The position numbers were made by a program, and so were the translations under genes. This document shows positions 8,524 to 16,703 of a DNA stretch of 64,000 bases, piece after piece. Source of the DNA: SIG714 sp964638675. GTDB lineage: Bacteria > Bacillota > Clostridia > Oscillospirales > CAG-272. The stretch is from contig CAZXAU010000004.1 in the NCBI GenBank assembly GCA_964638675.1, forward strand, positions 96,890-160,889, in the 5' to 3' direction. Numbering within the stretch: the first letter of the stretch is position 1; every line of letters starts with the position of its first letter. Under the pieces are notes generated by a model, which was not told the origin of the DNA, searched no databases, and worked only from the letters and a program-made list of their open reading frames with translations.

Positions 8524-9462
8524 TTGTACAATATGGGGCATAATGAATTTGACGGACCGAGCAATACCAGTAAATCGGTTAAATTTACTGTATCTGCAAA
8601 GAAATCAAAGATTATGAAATTCGTTAAAACGGAGCAGAATAAGTCTGTCTATTATGAAGAGGGTAAAAACGACAAATCAGCGGGGAATATGATGAATGAT
8701 AACAAAGCCGTGGTATTGAACTCAGAACTGCCGGTAAACACAGCTGTGAATGACTTGGTCGAAATAAAAAAGAAGGCTAAAAAGCCTGAAAAGTACAACC
8801 CTCACAAAGACCACAGGAAAAGAATGCGTGAGCGATTCCGTGCCGAAGGTTTATCTTCCATGGCAGACCACAACATTTTCGAGCTTCTTTTGTTTTACGC
8901 TATTCCCATGAAAGATACCAATCCCATAGCTCACTCTCTTATAGAACGCTTCGGAAGCATTTCAGGTGTATTTGATGCCACAGAAGAGGAATTGCTTGAA
9001 ATACCGGGAATAACCGAAAACGGTGCGATATTGATCAAACTTATACCCGAACTTGCATCTGTATATATGAAAAGCAAATTTGAAAACAAAATAGAACTTT
9101 CGGACATTGACAGTATCGGCAGATACCTTGTCGGATATTTTATGAATAAGACAAACGAGCATGTCGTATTGCTGTTTTTCAATGACAATAAACTGATACA
9201 TACATGCGAGCTGTCATCCGGAACACCCGATATGTCTGACGTAAGCTTCAGAAGAATTGCCGAAATTGCATTTTCAAAAAAGGCTACAAGTTTTGTAATT
9301 GCCCACAATCACCCATCTGGCGACTGTACTCCGTCAAAGGAAGACATTTCGCTGACACAAAGAATGCTCACCTCATTCGAGAGCATGGAACTCTACCTTC
9401 GTGAGCATATCATCGTTTCAGGTGAGAAATATTGCGGGATTATTGAATTGATGAGAAAATAG
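8524..9462 (+). CDS. radC: RadC/UPF0758 family JAMM-domain protein
   Basis: A 312-aa protein. After an unusually long N-terminal tail of about 90 poorly conserved, Lys-rich residues comes a helix-hairpin-helix region (FELLLFYAIPMKDTNPIAHS ... LLEIPGITENGA) and the C-terminal MPN/JAMM domain with the metal-binding motif AHNHPSGDCTPSKED. RadC is widely annotated as a DNA repair protein, but its activity is unproven; many homologues belong to mobile elements, while this one looks chromosomal. Start choice: AAAGGAG at 8511-8517 fits the TTG at 8524 (7-base gap); the GTG at 8503 precedes the ribosome binding site and the ATG at 8533 is rather far. The extended N-terminus compared with the usual ~225-aa family length is notable. 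Confidence 0.9.
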   Translation: MYNMGHNEFDGPSNTSKSVKFTVSAKKSKIMKFVKTEQNKSVYYEEGKNDKSAGNMMNDNKAVVLNSELPVNTAVNDLVEIKKKAKKPEKYNPHKDHRKRMRERFRAEGLSSMADHNIFELLLFYAIPMKDTNPIAHSLIERFGSISGVFDATEEELLEIPGITENGAILIKLIPELASVYMKSKFENKIELSDIDSIGRYLVGYFMNKTNEHVVLLFFNDNKLIHTCELSSGTPDMSDVSFRRIAEIAFSKKATSFVIAHNHPSGDCTPSKEDISLTQRMLTSFESMELYLREHIIVSGEKYCGIIELMRK

Positions 9463-9628
9463 TGCGGGATAGACGATCAAAATAATCTACATATCGGAGT
9501 GTTCTGTTTGTTATTTTTAATACTGCGTTACAAATTGATTTATATTTAAATTACGATCATTATGGCTGATTGCAAAAGAAAAAGGAAACAATTTTTTTAA
9601 GAACACTGTATAAGGAAGCTTTTTATGA

Positions 9629-9667
9629 AAAAAACGGCACAATGCATTTATTTGCATTGCACCGTTT
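9629..9667. terminator. Bidirectional terminator between radC and kinase gene
   Basis: A-run plus AACGG..CAATGCA, a TTTATT loop and TGCATTG..CCGTT plus T-run. The A/T runs on both sides suit both convergent genes. Confidence 0.85.
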
Positions 9668-9764
9668 TTTGTTATAGGAGTTTTACGAAACTTCCTGAAA
9701 AAGAATTGTCTCTCGCTGCCGATTCGAGCGGAAACTGTCCGTACAATTTCCCTGCTCGCCAATG

Positions 9765-10328
9765 TCAAAGACAAACAGGAATCTCGTTTTCTACTATTTT
9801 TCTGATGATCTCATAATTCGTATTTAAGTCATCAGCACCGTTCAGTTCAATGAATTTGCATTGCAATAATTTTTGCCATTCATCATGTTTCGCTTTACTT
9901 CTCATAGCCAAACCACCCAGATCATACGATTTTGCCCAGGATATAAACTCTTGATGTTGTTTAAACATATCTCCGCCAATGTCGATTCTTTGTCCAAAGC
10001 GTGCTCGTTCTCTTTGCTCCAATCGGGAAATTCGGATATCCGTTGCAGTTTCCAATCGAATAGCTAATGTAAATAAAGGAATCAACTCATCTCCCCAATC
10101 AACTAACGAACCTGATATTACCACATTTTCAGCATCCTCAATATCTGCTCTCATCATAGCCAAGCGTTCTTCGGCATTCCGCTTAGTAGTAAACTTAGGA
10201 TTTGTCGGCAACCAGAAATAGTCATCCGTGTCCATGAATTTATAGCCAAGTTCTAAACATATTTTTTCGCCAAGCGTAGACGTCCCTGATCCCGATGCCC
10301 CAAAAATATGAATCACATTTTTAGACAT
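9765..10328 (-). CDS. P-loop nucleotide kinase-like protein (AAA_18/adenylate-kinase type)
   Basis: A 187-aa cytoplasmic protein starting at the ATG 10328-10326, preceded on its strand by GGAGGGGGAAG. The N-terminus has a P-loop, IFGASGSGTSTLG (a GxSGxGTST Walker A), followed by a short helix, a FMDTDDYFWLP acceptor-like loop and a VVISGSLVDWGDEL strand. The family (often labelled adenylate kinase or shikimate kinase) phosphorylates small substrates that are not known. No operon partners; it is convergent with radC and shares its terminator. Lid Arg residues (LEQRERARFGQR) are present, so it is probably active. Confidence 0.8.
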   Translation of the reverse strand: MSKNVIHIFGASGSGTSTLGEKICLELGYKFMDTDDYFWLPTNPKFTTKRNAEERLAMMRADIEDAENVVISGSLVDWGDELIPLFTLAIRLETATDIRISRLEQRERARFGQRIDIGGDMFKQHQEFISWAKSYDLGGLAMRSKAKHDEWQKLLQCKFIELNGADDLNTNYEIIRKIVENEIPVCL

Positions 10329-10478
10329 GATATTTCTTCCCCCTCCTCTGTAAAATGCGCTTTTTATACTGCTGTATATGCATATTTTATCATATATAGT
10401 CACACGTGTCAATGACCGATAACTGCTTTTTCTGTATGTTGCTGTTCATCTGCCCGTTATCGCAAGAATTTGGCATAT

Positions 10479-11309
10479 TCAAATATTTTCATGGGTTAAA
10501 AAATACGTCACTTCATATTTTTGCTTTTGCAGGATATGCATTGCGGAAAGCACCATATAGGCAACGATGCCGCAATGTCCGCTTATTTTATAACCGGTTG
10601 AATTAGCGAATCTGCGGTCTGATACGAATTCTATAATTCTGTTTTCGCTGAACAAAAGAAGCAACTCGTTCAATCGGTGTATCTCTATATTTGTTTTGGA
10701 GATAATATCTTCTTTTGATGTAGGGAAAGCACATTCAAGTGCAATGATCAGTTTTTGCCCCTCTTCACTGCACAGTGCAGATATGACCTCGGAAACAGAC
10801 TCCGGTGAAATGCCGAGGTTTTTGATCAAAGATTTTTTCACAACGCACGTCACTCCGTCGTCATCCCAAAGCTTAACACCGAAATCTCCGCAAATACGCA
10901 AATTTCCTCGTGCTTTACTTTCCTCCTGGATCTTTCGGTCTCCTGTTTCCGCAAAGTAGATACCTTTTCACATCTTCCACAGATCTTCGCCAAGCTCCTT
11001 GTGAAGATTATTATTGTACCGATCACAGTTTGCCGTTGCCCAAATAAACTCGGTTCCGAGCTGTTCGATTTTTCTTGCCACAGCTTCAATATCGCCGTCC
11101 GATTCGGTTTCAAGGAGAACATCTGCCGAAATCTTATAAACATCGCTGATTGCTTTAAGATTAAAACAATCGGGAAGACAGTCGCCTGATTCCCATTTCG
11201 AAATTGCCTGAGGAGATACGCCTACTCTTTCTGCTACCTCTTCCTGCGTCATGCCGAGACTTTTTCTATGATTGCGAAGCTTTTCGCCGAATACTTTTTG
11301 ATCTAACAT
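10479..11309 (-). pseudogene. XRE regulator gene interrupted by one in-frame TGA
   Basis: Translation from ATG 11309 gives an XRE helix-turn-helix domain (LRNHRKSLGMTQEEVAERVG, SPQAISKWESGDCLPDCFNL) and a linker, then stops at TGA 10970-10968 after 113 codons. The same frame continues without any shift as KGIYFAETGDRKIQEES and into a conserved 140-aa C-terminal domain (LRICGDFGVKLWDDDGV ... SGHCGIVAYMVL) to a normal stop at 10479. In full-length homologues as I remember them the position of the stop is Trp (WKMW), so one TGG->TGA change explains it. Other genes in the window use TGA as stop, so recoding is unlikely. A truncated 113-aa DNA-binding protein could still be made: the ribosome binding site (GGAGG) is intact. 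Confidence 0.82.
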
Positions 11310-11362
11310 TTTTTATCCTCCAGATTACTTCAGATTATTATAAATTCTTTTGCTTGTTTTCG

Positions 11363-11394
11363 AGATAGCTATCTTGTGATTTTATTTTATCACA
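11363..11394. promoter_or_regulatory. Two adjacent palindromes upstream of the XRE gene
   Basis: AGATAGCTATCT (11363-11374) is a perfect 12-bp palindrome; immediately next is TGTGAT-N8-ATCACA (11375-11394), a CRP-site-like inverted repeat. They lie 54-85 bp upstream of the XRE start and are candidates for its operator (inference). Confidence 0.5.
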
Positions 11395-11470
11395 GCATTA
11401 TTCAACTTACAATAGTAAAAATGTTGAATATTTCGCTCTGCATTCTACTTGAGGTTGATTTTTTATAGGT

Positions 11471-11505
11471 AAAGAAAAACGATGATCAATAAATAATCAT
11501 CGTTT
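11471..11505 (-). terminator. Terminator of the 12.9-11.6 kb operon
   Basis: Arms AAACGATGAT (11477-11486) and ATCATCGTTT (11496-11505); on the minus strand the stem is followed by TTTTTCTTT. Confidence 0.75.
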
Positions 11506-11572
11506 CCTTCATTATGTTTAAAATCTCAGTATTGCAGATATGTTTTTCATAACGCAAAAATGTGATATCTGA

Positions 11573-11842
11573 TTATGAAAACCAATATTCATACATTTCA
11601 CCGAGAAACTTTTCGCTGACAGGGTATCCGCAATTATCGCTCACAACAGAATCGATTCCGCAATAAGGGCATCTTGCAGTACGGTTTTCAGGGTCATCTC
11701 GGTCGCCGATCCAATCGACAATTTCGGACGGCTCGAAGATTTTTAAACAGTAAAAACATCCGCATAGCTGACTGCTTTTTAACATTGTCTCGTTGCAGGT
11801 ACAAAAATTGTGTGCCTTGCGATATTTTTCACTGTTATTCAT
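11573..11842 (-). CDS. Small zinc-ribbon cytoplasmic protein
   Basis: An 89-aa protein with a CGCFYCLKIF knuckle and a second CPYCGID knuckle, giving four cysteines in a zinc-ribbon arrangement, and a conserved C-terminus (YPVSEKFLGEMYEYWFS). It is a widespread short family of unknown function, usually labelled 'cytoplasmic protein'. It follows the 351-aa gene by 18 bp and is probably cotranscribed with it. No DNA- or RNA-binding role is shown. Confidence 0.75.
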   Translation of the reverse strand: MNNSEKYRKAHNFCTCNETMLKSSQLCGCFYCLKIFEPSEIVDWIGDRDDPENRTARCPYCGIDSVVSDNCGYPVSEKFLGEMYEYWFS

Positions 11843-11860
11843 AACCTTTACCTTTTTATT

Positions 11861-12916
11861 TTATTTCTGACTTGCATAGTGCAGTATCAAAAGTGCACGG
11901 AATGTTATATCACATAGTTTACGCTTATTTGACCGCCAATCGGTTTCGAGCTGTAGACCTGCATACGGTCCCCAACTGCGAAACTCGTTTTCATAGAATG
12001 GCACTGTACAAACACCGTCGTTATTGATAAATTCTTCAATATAATTTACTTCTTTACGGAGTTCAGGCAAATACGGGTACAATCCGAGACGACAAAGCCA
12101 TTCAACCTTTTCAAAATTTATCCTATGTATACCGTTCGAATCAAACAAACCGATTGCATCGGCGGAAACAGAATAGCCCTCATTCAGATACCACGCAGGT
12201 CCTACTGCATGTCCCACCCAGCATGCAACCTTTGTATTAATAATTTCGGGGCGGTCGGTTCGCATCAAACGACGAAAAGACTCCGCAAGCATTTTTATAT
12301 TCTTTTCGGTCTTCCATGAATCTGTAAATGCAAGTATTTCAAGATGATAGCGGCAGGGCCATCTCTCACATTCATTAAACAATCGAATTTTTTTTGACGG
12401 ACGCGATACATCAAGTATAGAATCAACTTCGGTTACACGCCGAAATGATTCCAGTGAAACGCCTATTTGCGGTTCAATATTGATAACATCGTCGTAATGT
12501 GCTCTTGCGATACAGGCACAACGGATGATATTCTGACCATACGCGGGAACTGTAAATTCGCTATATACTTTTCCTTTTGTTTCGTAACAAAAATCAGTCA
12601 ACTCTGTAGTGACATAGGCATCCATAGCACGATCAAGAAGTGATGAACCTTTTAATCCCTTTTCACCCATATATTTTGTTGCCGTTTCCTGATTGTCATA
12701 TTGCCCGGCATTTTTGCTCGATCCGTGAAAGCCCAAACCGATCCAGCCGTTCGGTTGCTGTTTTTCTGCCATAAAGAGAGGAATTTTTTCGTTCAAGATC
12801 TGCATTTGCAGAGTCTTTTCTTCGGCAGTAATATTTCCGAGCACTTCCTTTTTGACACGCAATCTGATAGACGGGTTGGCGTTATTTAGCAAGAATTCGA
12901 TCATTTTATTTTTCAT
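11861..12916 (-). CDS. Conserved protein of unknown function, possibly alpha/alpha-toroid
   Basis: A 351-aa soluble protein. I do not recognise it with confidence. The sequence is helix-rich, with spaced Trp/Gly motifs (QPNGWIGLGFHGSS near 56-69, LQLETDWRSNKRK near the end) like those of prenyltransferase/squalene-cyclase-type toroids or broken leucine-rich helical repeats, but no cyclase DxDD motif is visible. Cys residues are scattered (CACIARAHYDDV, CERWPCRYH). It starts at ATG 12916, has AAGGGG upstream on its strand and is followed by the small zinc-ribbon gene. No signal peptide. Confidence 0.6.
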   Translation of the reverse strand: MKNKMIEFLLNNANPSIRLRVKKEVLGNITAEEKTLQMQILNEKIPLFMAEKQQPNGWIGLGFHGSSKNAGQYDNQETATKYMGEKGLKGSSLLDRAMDAYVTTELTDFCYETKGKVYSEFTVPAYGQNIIRCACIARAHYDDVINIEPQIGVSLESFRRVTEVDSILDVSRPSKKIRLFNECERWPCRYHLEILAFTDSWKTEKNIKMLAESFRRLMRTDRPEIINTKVACWVGHAVGPAWYLNEGYSVSADAIGLFDSNGIHRINFEKVEWLCRLGLYPYLPELRKEVNYIEEFINNDGVCTVPFYENEFRSWGPYAGLQLETDWRSNKRKLCDITFRALLILHYASQK

Positions 12917-13005
12917 GTGTAGCCCCTTTATTTCAAAGTCTTCTAAATAATCATAATTGCACCGATGAGTGTAGCGAGAATTATCTGTTTTTCGGAATTC
13001 TGTAT

Positions 13006-13251
13006 TTATTTTTCCGAATCAAGCGGCGCTCGGACATATCTTATATAATCAATATCGATCGCACCCCATTTGCGGAAGTTCTCTTTACCGGCATTCAGAG
13101 AAATCTTATTTGCACCTCCCTGTAAGTCAGGATCGTCATTTTGTATGGGGTCATTTTCCCAATAACACACGGGACAGATATCGTGATATAGGCTTTCTTC
13201 ATGTTCCATGGTTTTATACCCGCAACAAGGACATTTGTATTTGTTTGTCAT
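13006..13251 (-). CDS. CPCC-family cysteine-rich protein
   Basis: An 81-aa protein with the family signature KCPCCGYKT near the start, ICPVCYWENDP (two zinc knuckles), then DPDLQGGANKISL and NFRKWGA. This is the Cys_rich_CPCC family; zinc binding is expected from the four paired cysteines and no function is known. It sits between the 351-aa gene and queA, 69 bp after queA's end, with its own small gap; cotranscription with neighbours is possible. Confidence 0.85.
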   Translation of the reverse strand: MTNKYKCPCCGYKTMEHEESLYHDICPVCYWENDPIQNDDPDLQGGANKISLNAGKENFRKWGAIDIDYIRYVRAPLDSEK

Positions 13252-13319
13252 ATTGTTTTCTTCAGTATCTTCTTATTATTTTTGGTTTTTTAGTTTAGCA
13301 TATATGATGTTGCGCTTGT

Positions 13320-14384
13320 TTAACAAATAAACATCGCATCGCCAAATGAAAAAAATCGGTATTTCTCGTCTATTGCGTGTTTATACGCCTTCATTATCAG
13401 CTCTCTTGATGACAGTGCCGAAACGAGCATGAGCAGGGTGCTTTCGGGGAGGTGAAAATTTGTTATCAGTGCGTCGGTTGCTTTAAATTTATATCCCGGA
13501 TAAATAAATATTCCGGTGTCGTCATGCATTGCGTGCACGATTCCCTCGTCATCGCTTGCACTTTCAAGCGTACGACAGGATGTTGTTCCGACGCAAATCG
13601 TTCTTCCGCCTTTTTTGCGGCGTTCATTTATAGTATTTGCCGCTTCCTCACTGACTTCAAAATATTCGCAGTGCATATTATGTTCTTCAATATTATCGAC
13701 CTTGACGGGACGGAATGTTCCGAGTCCGACATGAAGCATAACCCTTACGACTGCAACACCCATATCTTCGATCTTTTTGAGAAGCTCGGGAGTAAAGTGA
13801 AGTCCTGCTGTAGGTGCGGCGGCAGAACCTTCTTTGTTTGCATATACCGTCTGATATCTAGATTTATCTTCAAGTTTTTTTGTTATGTATGGCGGCAGTG
13901 GCATCTGACCTATTTTATCGAGCATTGCATAAAAATCGCCCTTGCCGTGGTCATAATCAAAATGGATAATACGGTTTCCGCCTTCATTTGTTTCTATAAT
14001 GTTGCCTGTCATAAGGCCGTCTGCAAATGATATAACAGCTCCAGGCTTGAGCCGTCTCCCCGGTCTTACAAGGCATTCCCATGTGTCAAGTTCCTTGCAT
14101 CTGAGGAGGACAACTTCACACATTCCTTCCATACCTTCTTTTTTTCCGTAAAGTCGTGCAGGTATGACCTTTGAATCGTTTATTACAAGTGTATCTCCCT
14201 CATGCAGATATTCGGTTATATCGTGGAATACACGGTCGGCAAGCTCTCCGTTTTTTCTGTCAACAACAAGTAAACGTGAATTATCCCTTATGTCTGCCGG
14301 GGTTTGTGCTATCAACTCCTGCGGCAGGTCATAATAAAAATCGTGTGTTGTAAGCTCTGTGTGCTTTCTGTCATTTATTATCAT
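13320..14384 (-). CDS. queA: S-adenosylmethionine:tRNA ribosyltransferase-isomerase
   Basis: A 354-aa enzyme of queuosine biosynthesis: it transfers and isomerises the ribosyl moiety of SAM onto preQ1 in tRNA to form epoxyqueuosine. Family motifs are clear: FYYDLPQELIAQTP at the N-terminus, DTLVINDSKVIPARLYG, GMCEVVLLR, LPPYI, PTAGLHFTPELL, VMLHVGLGTFRPV and the C-terminal TNFHLPESTLLMLVSA. It is full length, with a short N-terminal extension (about 12 residues) relative to most homologues; the ATG at 14384 is preceded by GGAG 12 bp upstream. No other queuosine genes lie in the window. Confidence 0.97.
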   Translation of the reverse strand: MIINDRKHTELTTHDFYYDLPQELIAQTPADIRDNSRLLVVDRKNGELADRVFHDITEYLHEGDTLVINDSKVIPARLYGKKEGMEGMCEVVLLRCKELDTWECLVRPGRRLKPGAVISFADGLMTGNIIETNEGGNRIIHFDYDHGKGDFYAMLDKIGQMPLPPYITKKLEDKSRYQTVYANKEGSAAAPTAGLHFTPELLKKIEDMGVAVVRVMLHVGLGTFRPVKVDNIEEHNMHCEYFEVSEEAANTINERRKKGGRTICVGTTSCRTLESASDDEGIVHAMHDDTGIFIYPGYKFKATDALITNFHLPESTLLMLVSALSSRELIMKAYKHAIDEKYRFFSFGDAMFIC

Positions 14385-14490
14385 TTACTTTAAATTCTCC
14401 GTAATTTTGATTTCATTTAATTATACATCAAAATATTATTTCTGTCAACAATCGAAATGAATTGTAAAAAGGTTTACAACATTTAATAAA

Positions 14491-14539
14491 TGTGCATAAC
14501 ACGAAATATTGTGCATAACTCTGTGCATATTGTGTATAA
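14491..14539. promoter_or_regulatory. Cluster of DnaA-box-like nonamers upstream of queA
   Basis: TGTGCATAA at 14491-14499 and 14510-14518, TGTGCATAT at 14522-14530 and TGTGTATAA at 14531-14539, all in one orientation. Three of the four match the relaxed DnaA-box consensus TGTGNAWAA. They lie in a 280-bp AT-rich gap between queA and mazF. Binding is inferred only from the sequence. Confidence 0.45.
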
Positions 14540-14591
14540 GTCGTTTTGCATGGCTATAATTCGGCATTTTTCGTGTGCAAAACTTTAAAGA

Positions 14592-14638
14592 TAGAAAAAC
14601 AGGGCTGAATAAATCACACGAAATTATTACAGCCCTGT
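14592..14638 (-). terminator. Terminator of mazF
   Basis: Arms ACAGGGCTG (14599-14607) and CAGCCCTGT (14630-14638); on the minus strand the stem is followed by TTTTTCTAT. Confidence 0.8.
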
Positions 14639-14664
14639 ATATTATAGTACTTTATGACATATCA

Positions 14665-15084
14665 TTATGCCGTGACAGCGTCATCACTTTTGGTTTCGGT
14701 AATGACAATTGTTTTGGTTGCCGGCTCTTTTTCAAGCCCAAAGGATACAGTAATGGCATCGTTGACCTTTTGCATTACACTGTCTTCGAGATGCCCCATT
14801 TTTTCCTTCAAGCGCTGCTTATCTATAGTTCTTATCTGCTCGAGCAAAACGACAGAATCTTTTGCAAGTCCTAAATTTGCCGTCATTCCCGATTTGAAAA
14901 GATCTATATGAGTCGGAAGCTTGGTCTTTCCCATCTGACTTGTTATTGCCGCCGCAATAACAGTAGGGCTGTATCTGTTTCCTATGTCATTCTGAACGAT
15001 CAGCACAGGACGAAGGCCGCCCTGCTCAGAGCCTACAACAGGACTGAGATCGGCATAAAATATGTCTCCCCGTTTTACATTCAT
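14665..15084 (-). CDS. mazF: MazF/PemK-family mRNA interferase, no antitoxin beside it
   Basis: A 139-aa PemK/MazF endoribonuclease of the EndoA type. Seen: VKRGDIFYADLSPVVGSEQG at the N-terminus, RPVLIVQND, NRYSPTVIAAAITSQMGKTKLPTH and VLLEQIRTID, which include the catalytic Arg and Thr regions of the family. It carries a C-terminal extension of about 25 residues after the conserved fold. Start chosen at ATG 15084 because homologues begin MNVKRGD and GAGAAAGAG lies upstream; GTG 15093 is possible. MazF is normally preceded by an antitoxin gene, but the next gene upstream is 366 bp away and unrelated, so the antitoxin is absent or elsewhere. Confidence 0.92.
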   Translation of the reverse strand: MNVKRGDIFYADLSPVVGSEQGGLRPVLIVQNDIGNRYSPTVIAAAITSQMGKTKLPTHIDLFKSGMTANLGLAKDSVVLLEQIRTIDKQRLKEKMGHLEDSVMQKVNDAITVSFGLEKEPATKTIVITETKSDDAVTA

Positions 15085-15400
15085 ATCAGTCACACTCTTT
15101 CTCTTTGAACATTTCCTGGTTTTTTGTCTCCCGGTAATGTCCTGTAATTTACATCCTTATTATTGTCAACTTGTCTGTACTTTTATACATCGCAGGAAGA
15201 ATTCCTCCACTGATATCTTATAAAAAATCAGAGATATTTGACACTGTAATTTTAAGATCAAGAGTTAATGTGAAAATTTTATATTTACCGTGTGGTAGAG
15301 AAGCCCCACATGCCAGCTACGGTTCAAGCAAAACAGTTTAAGCCATATTTAGAAGAAGCCCTATACACATCCCATTTTTATAAAGTTTTTGAAAGGGGAA

Positions 15401-15428
15401 GGGGGAACTTTCTACAGAAAGTTCCCCC
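15401..15428 (-). terminator. Terminator of the succinate operon
   Basis: A 12-bp perfect stem, GGGGGAACTTTC / GAAAGTTCCCCC with a four-base loop, 21 bp after the end of the exporter gene. On the minus strand it is followed by TTCCCCTTTC. The rest of 15085-15400 holds no supported gene. Confidence 0.7.
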
Positions 15429-15449
15429 TTATGTTTATCAAAAACTATC

Positions 15450-16682
15450 TTAACTAAACAGAATAACCAAGAACTGTGAAACGAATACGACCGATATAAG
15501 GGCTACGGGGTAGGTTGCTGCATAAGCTGCCGCAACATCTTCCGACTGTGCAACATGTATCAGCGTTCCGAGTGCAGGAGTTGAGGTCATACCTCCGGTT
15601 ATCGAACCGAGATTGTTCAGAAGGCTGAGCTTAAGAACATATTTTGCAAACAGGAATCCGATAATCATCGGGAAGATCGTCATTATTACACCGAATACAA
15701 AGTAAGATACGTTGAAGTATTGGATGAACTTTGCACCGCCGGGAATTCCGGCACCGATAAGGAAAAGCATAAGTCCAAGCTCTCTGAATTCTTTAAGTGT
15801 ATGCTCGGACGGCATAACGTTAATTTCACCGAAATGTCCGAAATGTCCGAAAATCAGCGATGTGAGCAGACATCCGCCGGTCGTTGTCAGACTGAAGCAT
15901 GTTCCCGAGAATCCTTTTGCCGAAAGCGGAATCTTGATCGAGCCGATAATGATTCCGACTGCTGCGGCAAGGAAAAATGGAAGGAATGAGAAATCATCAA
16001 AACTGAACAGCTTTCCTTTATACTTTGTTCTGTTTGATTCGCTGACACCCGAAGCAAGATGGCGTTCCTTTTCCATATCTGCGTGCAACATTTTCGGAAT
16101 AAGCTGCACAAAGAGAACAACTCCTATAACTCCGAAAATATACGCAATACCGTGTCCGACTGCAACAATATCCTGAAGCTCTGCTGCAACAGTATCCTTT
16201 GTTGCTGAGAAAGCAGGGGTTGATGTCAGTGAGCCTGACAGAAGTCCTACTATCATCGCTGTGAGTTCGGCATTGCTTTCTCCGAGTCCAAGCCCACGTC
16301 CTGCAAATATGCATCCTATAGCCGAAAGTCCGCCGGCTACAATGATGATAACCGCAAGAGCAACATATGACTTGAAGTTCTTTTTAAAGTTTCCGAAGAA
16401 TTTAGGACCTGCAATGAAACCGACAGCGGTAACAAAGAGGATAAGTCCGAAATTTTCGATTATCTTGAGAGCACTCCCTGTATAGCCGGTCGTCTGTGCC
16501 TCTATCTGCGGATAGAAGAAACAACCGAATATAAGTGCGACGATAAATACGCCTGCCGTTCCGAGATTGACTCCTTTTATCGTGATTCTTCCGAGAGCGT
16601 ATCCTACTGCGGCGATCACGAGAACACAGAGCATTAAGAATGAGACACCGGTGACTGAAACAGCACCTCCAAATAAAACCAT
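15450..16682 (-). CDS. AspT/YidE-family membrane transporter, putative dicarboxylate exporter
   Basis: A 410-aa polytopic membrane protein of the aspartate:alanine exchanger family. It contains two related halves, each with the signature SGSLTSTPAF (about 166-175) and GGMTSTPALG (about 375-384), plus about ten hydrophobic segments and a cytoplasmic loop (MLHADMEKERHLASGVSESN). It lacks the RCK/TrkA_C domains seen in AspT and YidE. It is the last gene of the operon, 22 bp after frdA, so the natural inference is export of succinate or exchange of C4-dicarboxylates. The substrate is not provable from sequence. Confidence 0.82.
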   Translation of the reverse strand: MVLFGGAVSVTGVSFLMLCVLVIAAVGYALGRITIKGVNLGTAGVFIVALIFGCFFYPQIEAQTTGYTGSALKIIENFGLILFVTAVGFIAGPKFFGNFKKNFKSYVALAVIIIVAGGLSAIGCIFAGRGLGLGESNAELTAMIVGLLSGSLTSTPAFSATKDTVAAELQDIVAVGHGIAYIFGVIGVVLFVQLIPKMLHADMEKERHLASGVSESNRTKYKGKLFSFDDFSFLPFFLAAAVGIIIGSIKIPLSAKGFSGTCFSLTTTGGCLLTSLIFGHFGHFGEINVMPSEHTLKEFRELGLMLFLIGAGIPGGAKFIQYFNVSYFVFGVIMTIFPMIIGFLFAKYVLKLSLLNNLGSITGGMTSTPALGTLIHVAQSEDVAAAYAATYPVALISVVFVSQFLVILFS

Positions 16683-16703
16683 ACTATATTTACACCTCTT
16701 TTG

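Noticed and set aside
13452..14030. A 192-codon plus-strand frame opposite queA
   Set aside because: queA is certain by motifs; the opposite frame has no support.
15296..15345. GGTTCAAG with a nearby CCCCACA/TGTGG pairing that recalls a tRNA T-arm
   Set aside because: No acceptor stem, anticodon arm or complete cloverleaf can be drawn.
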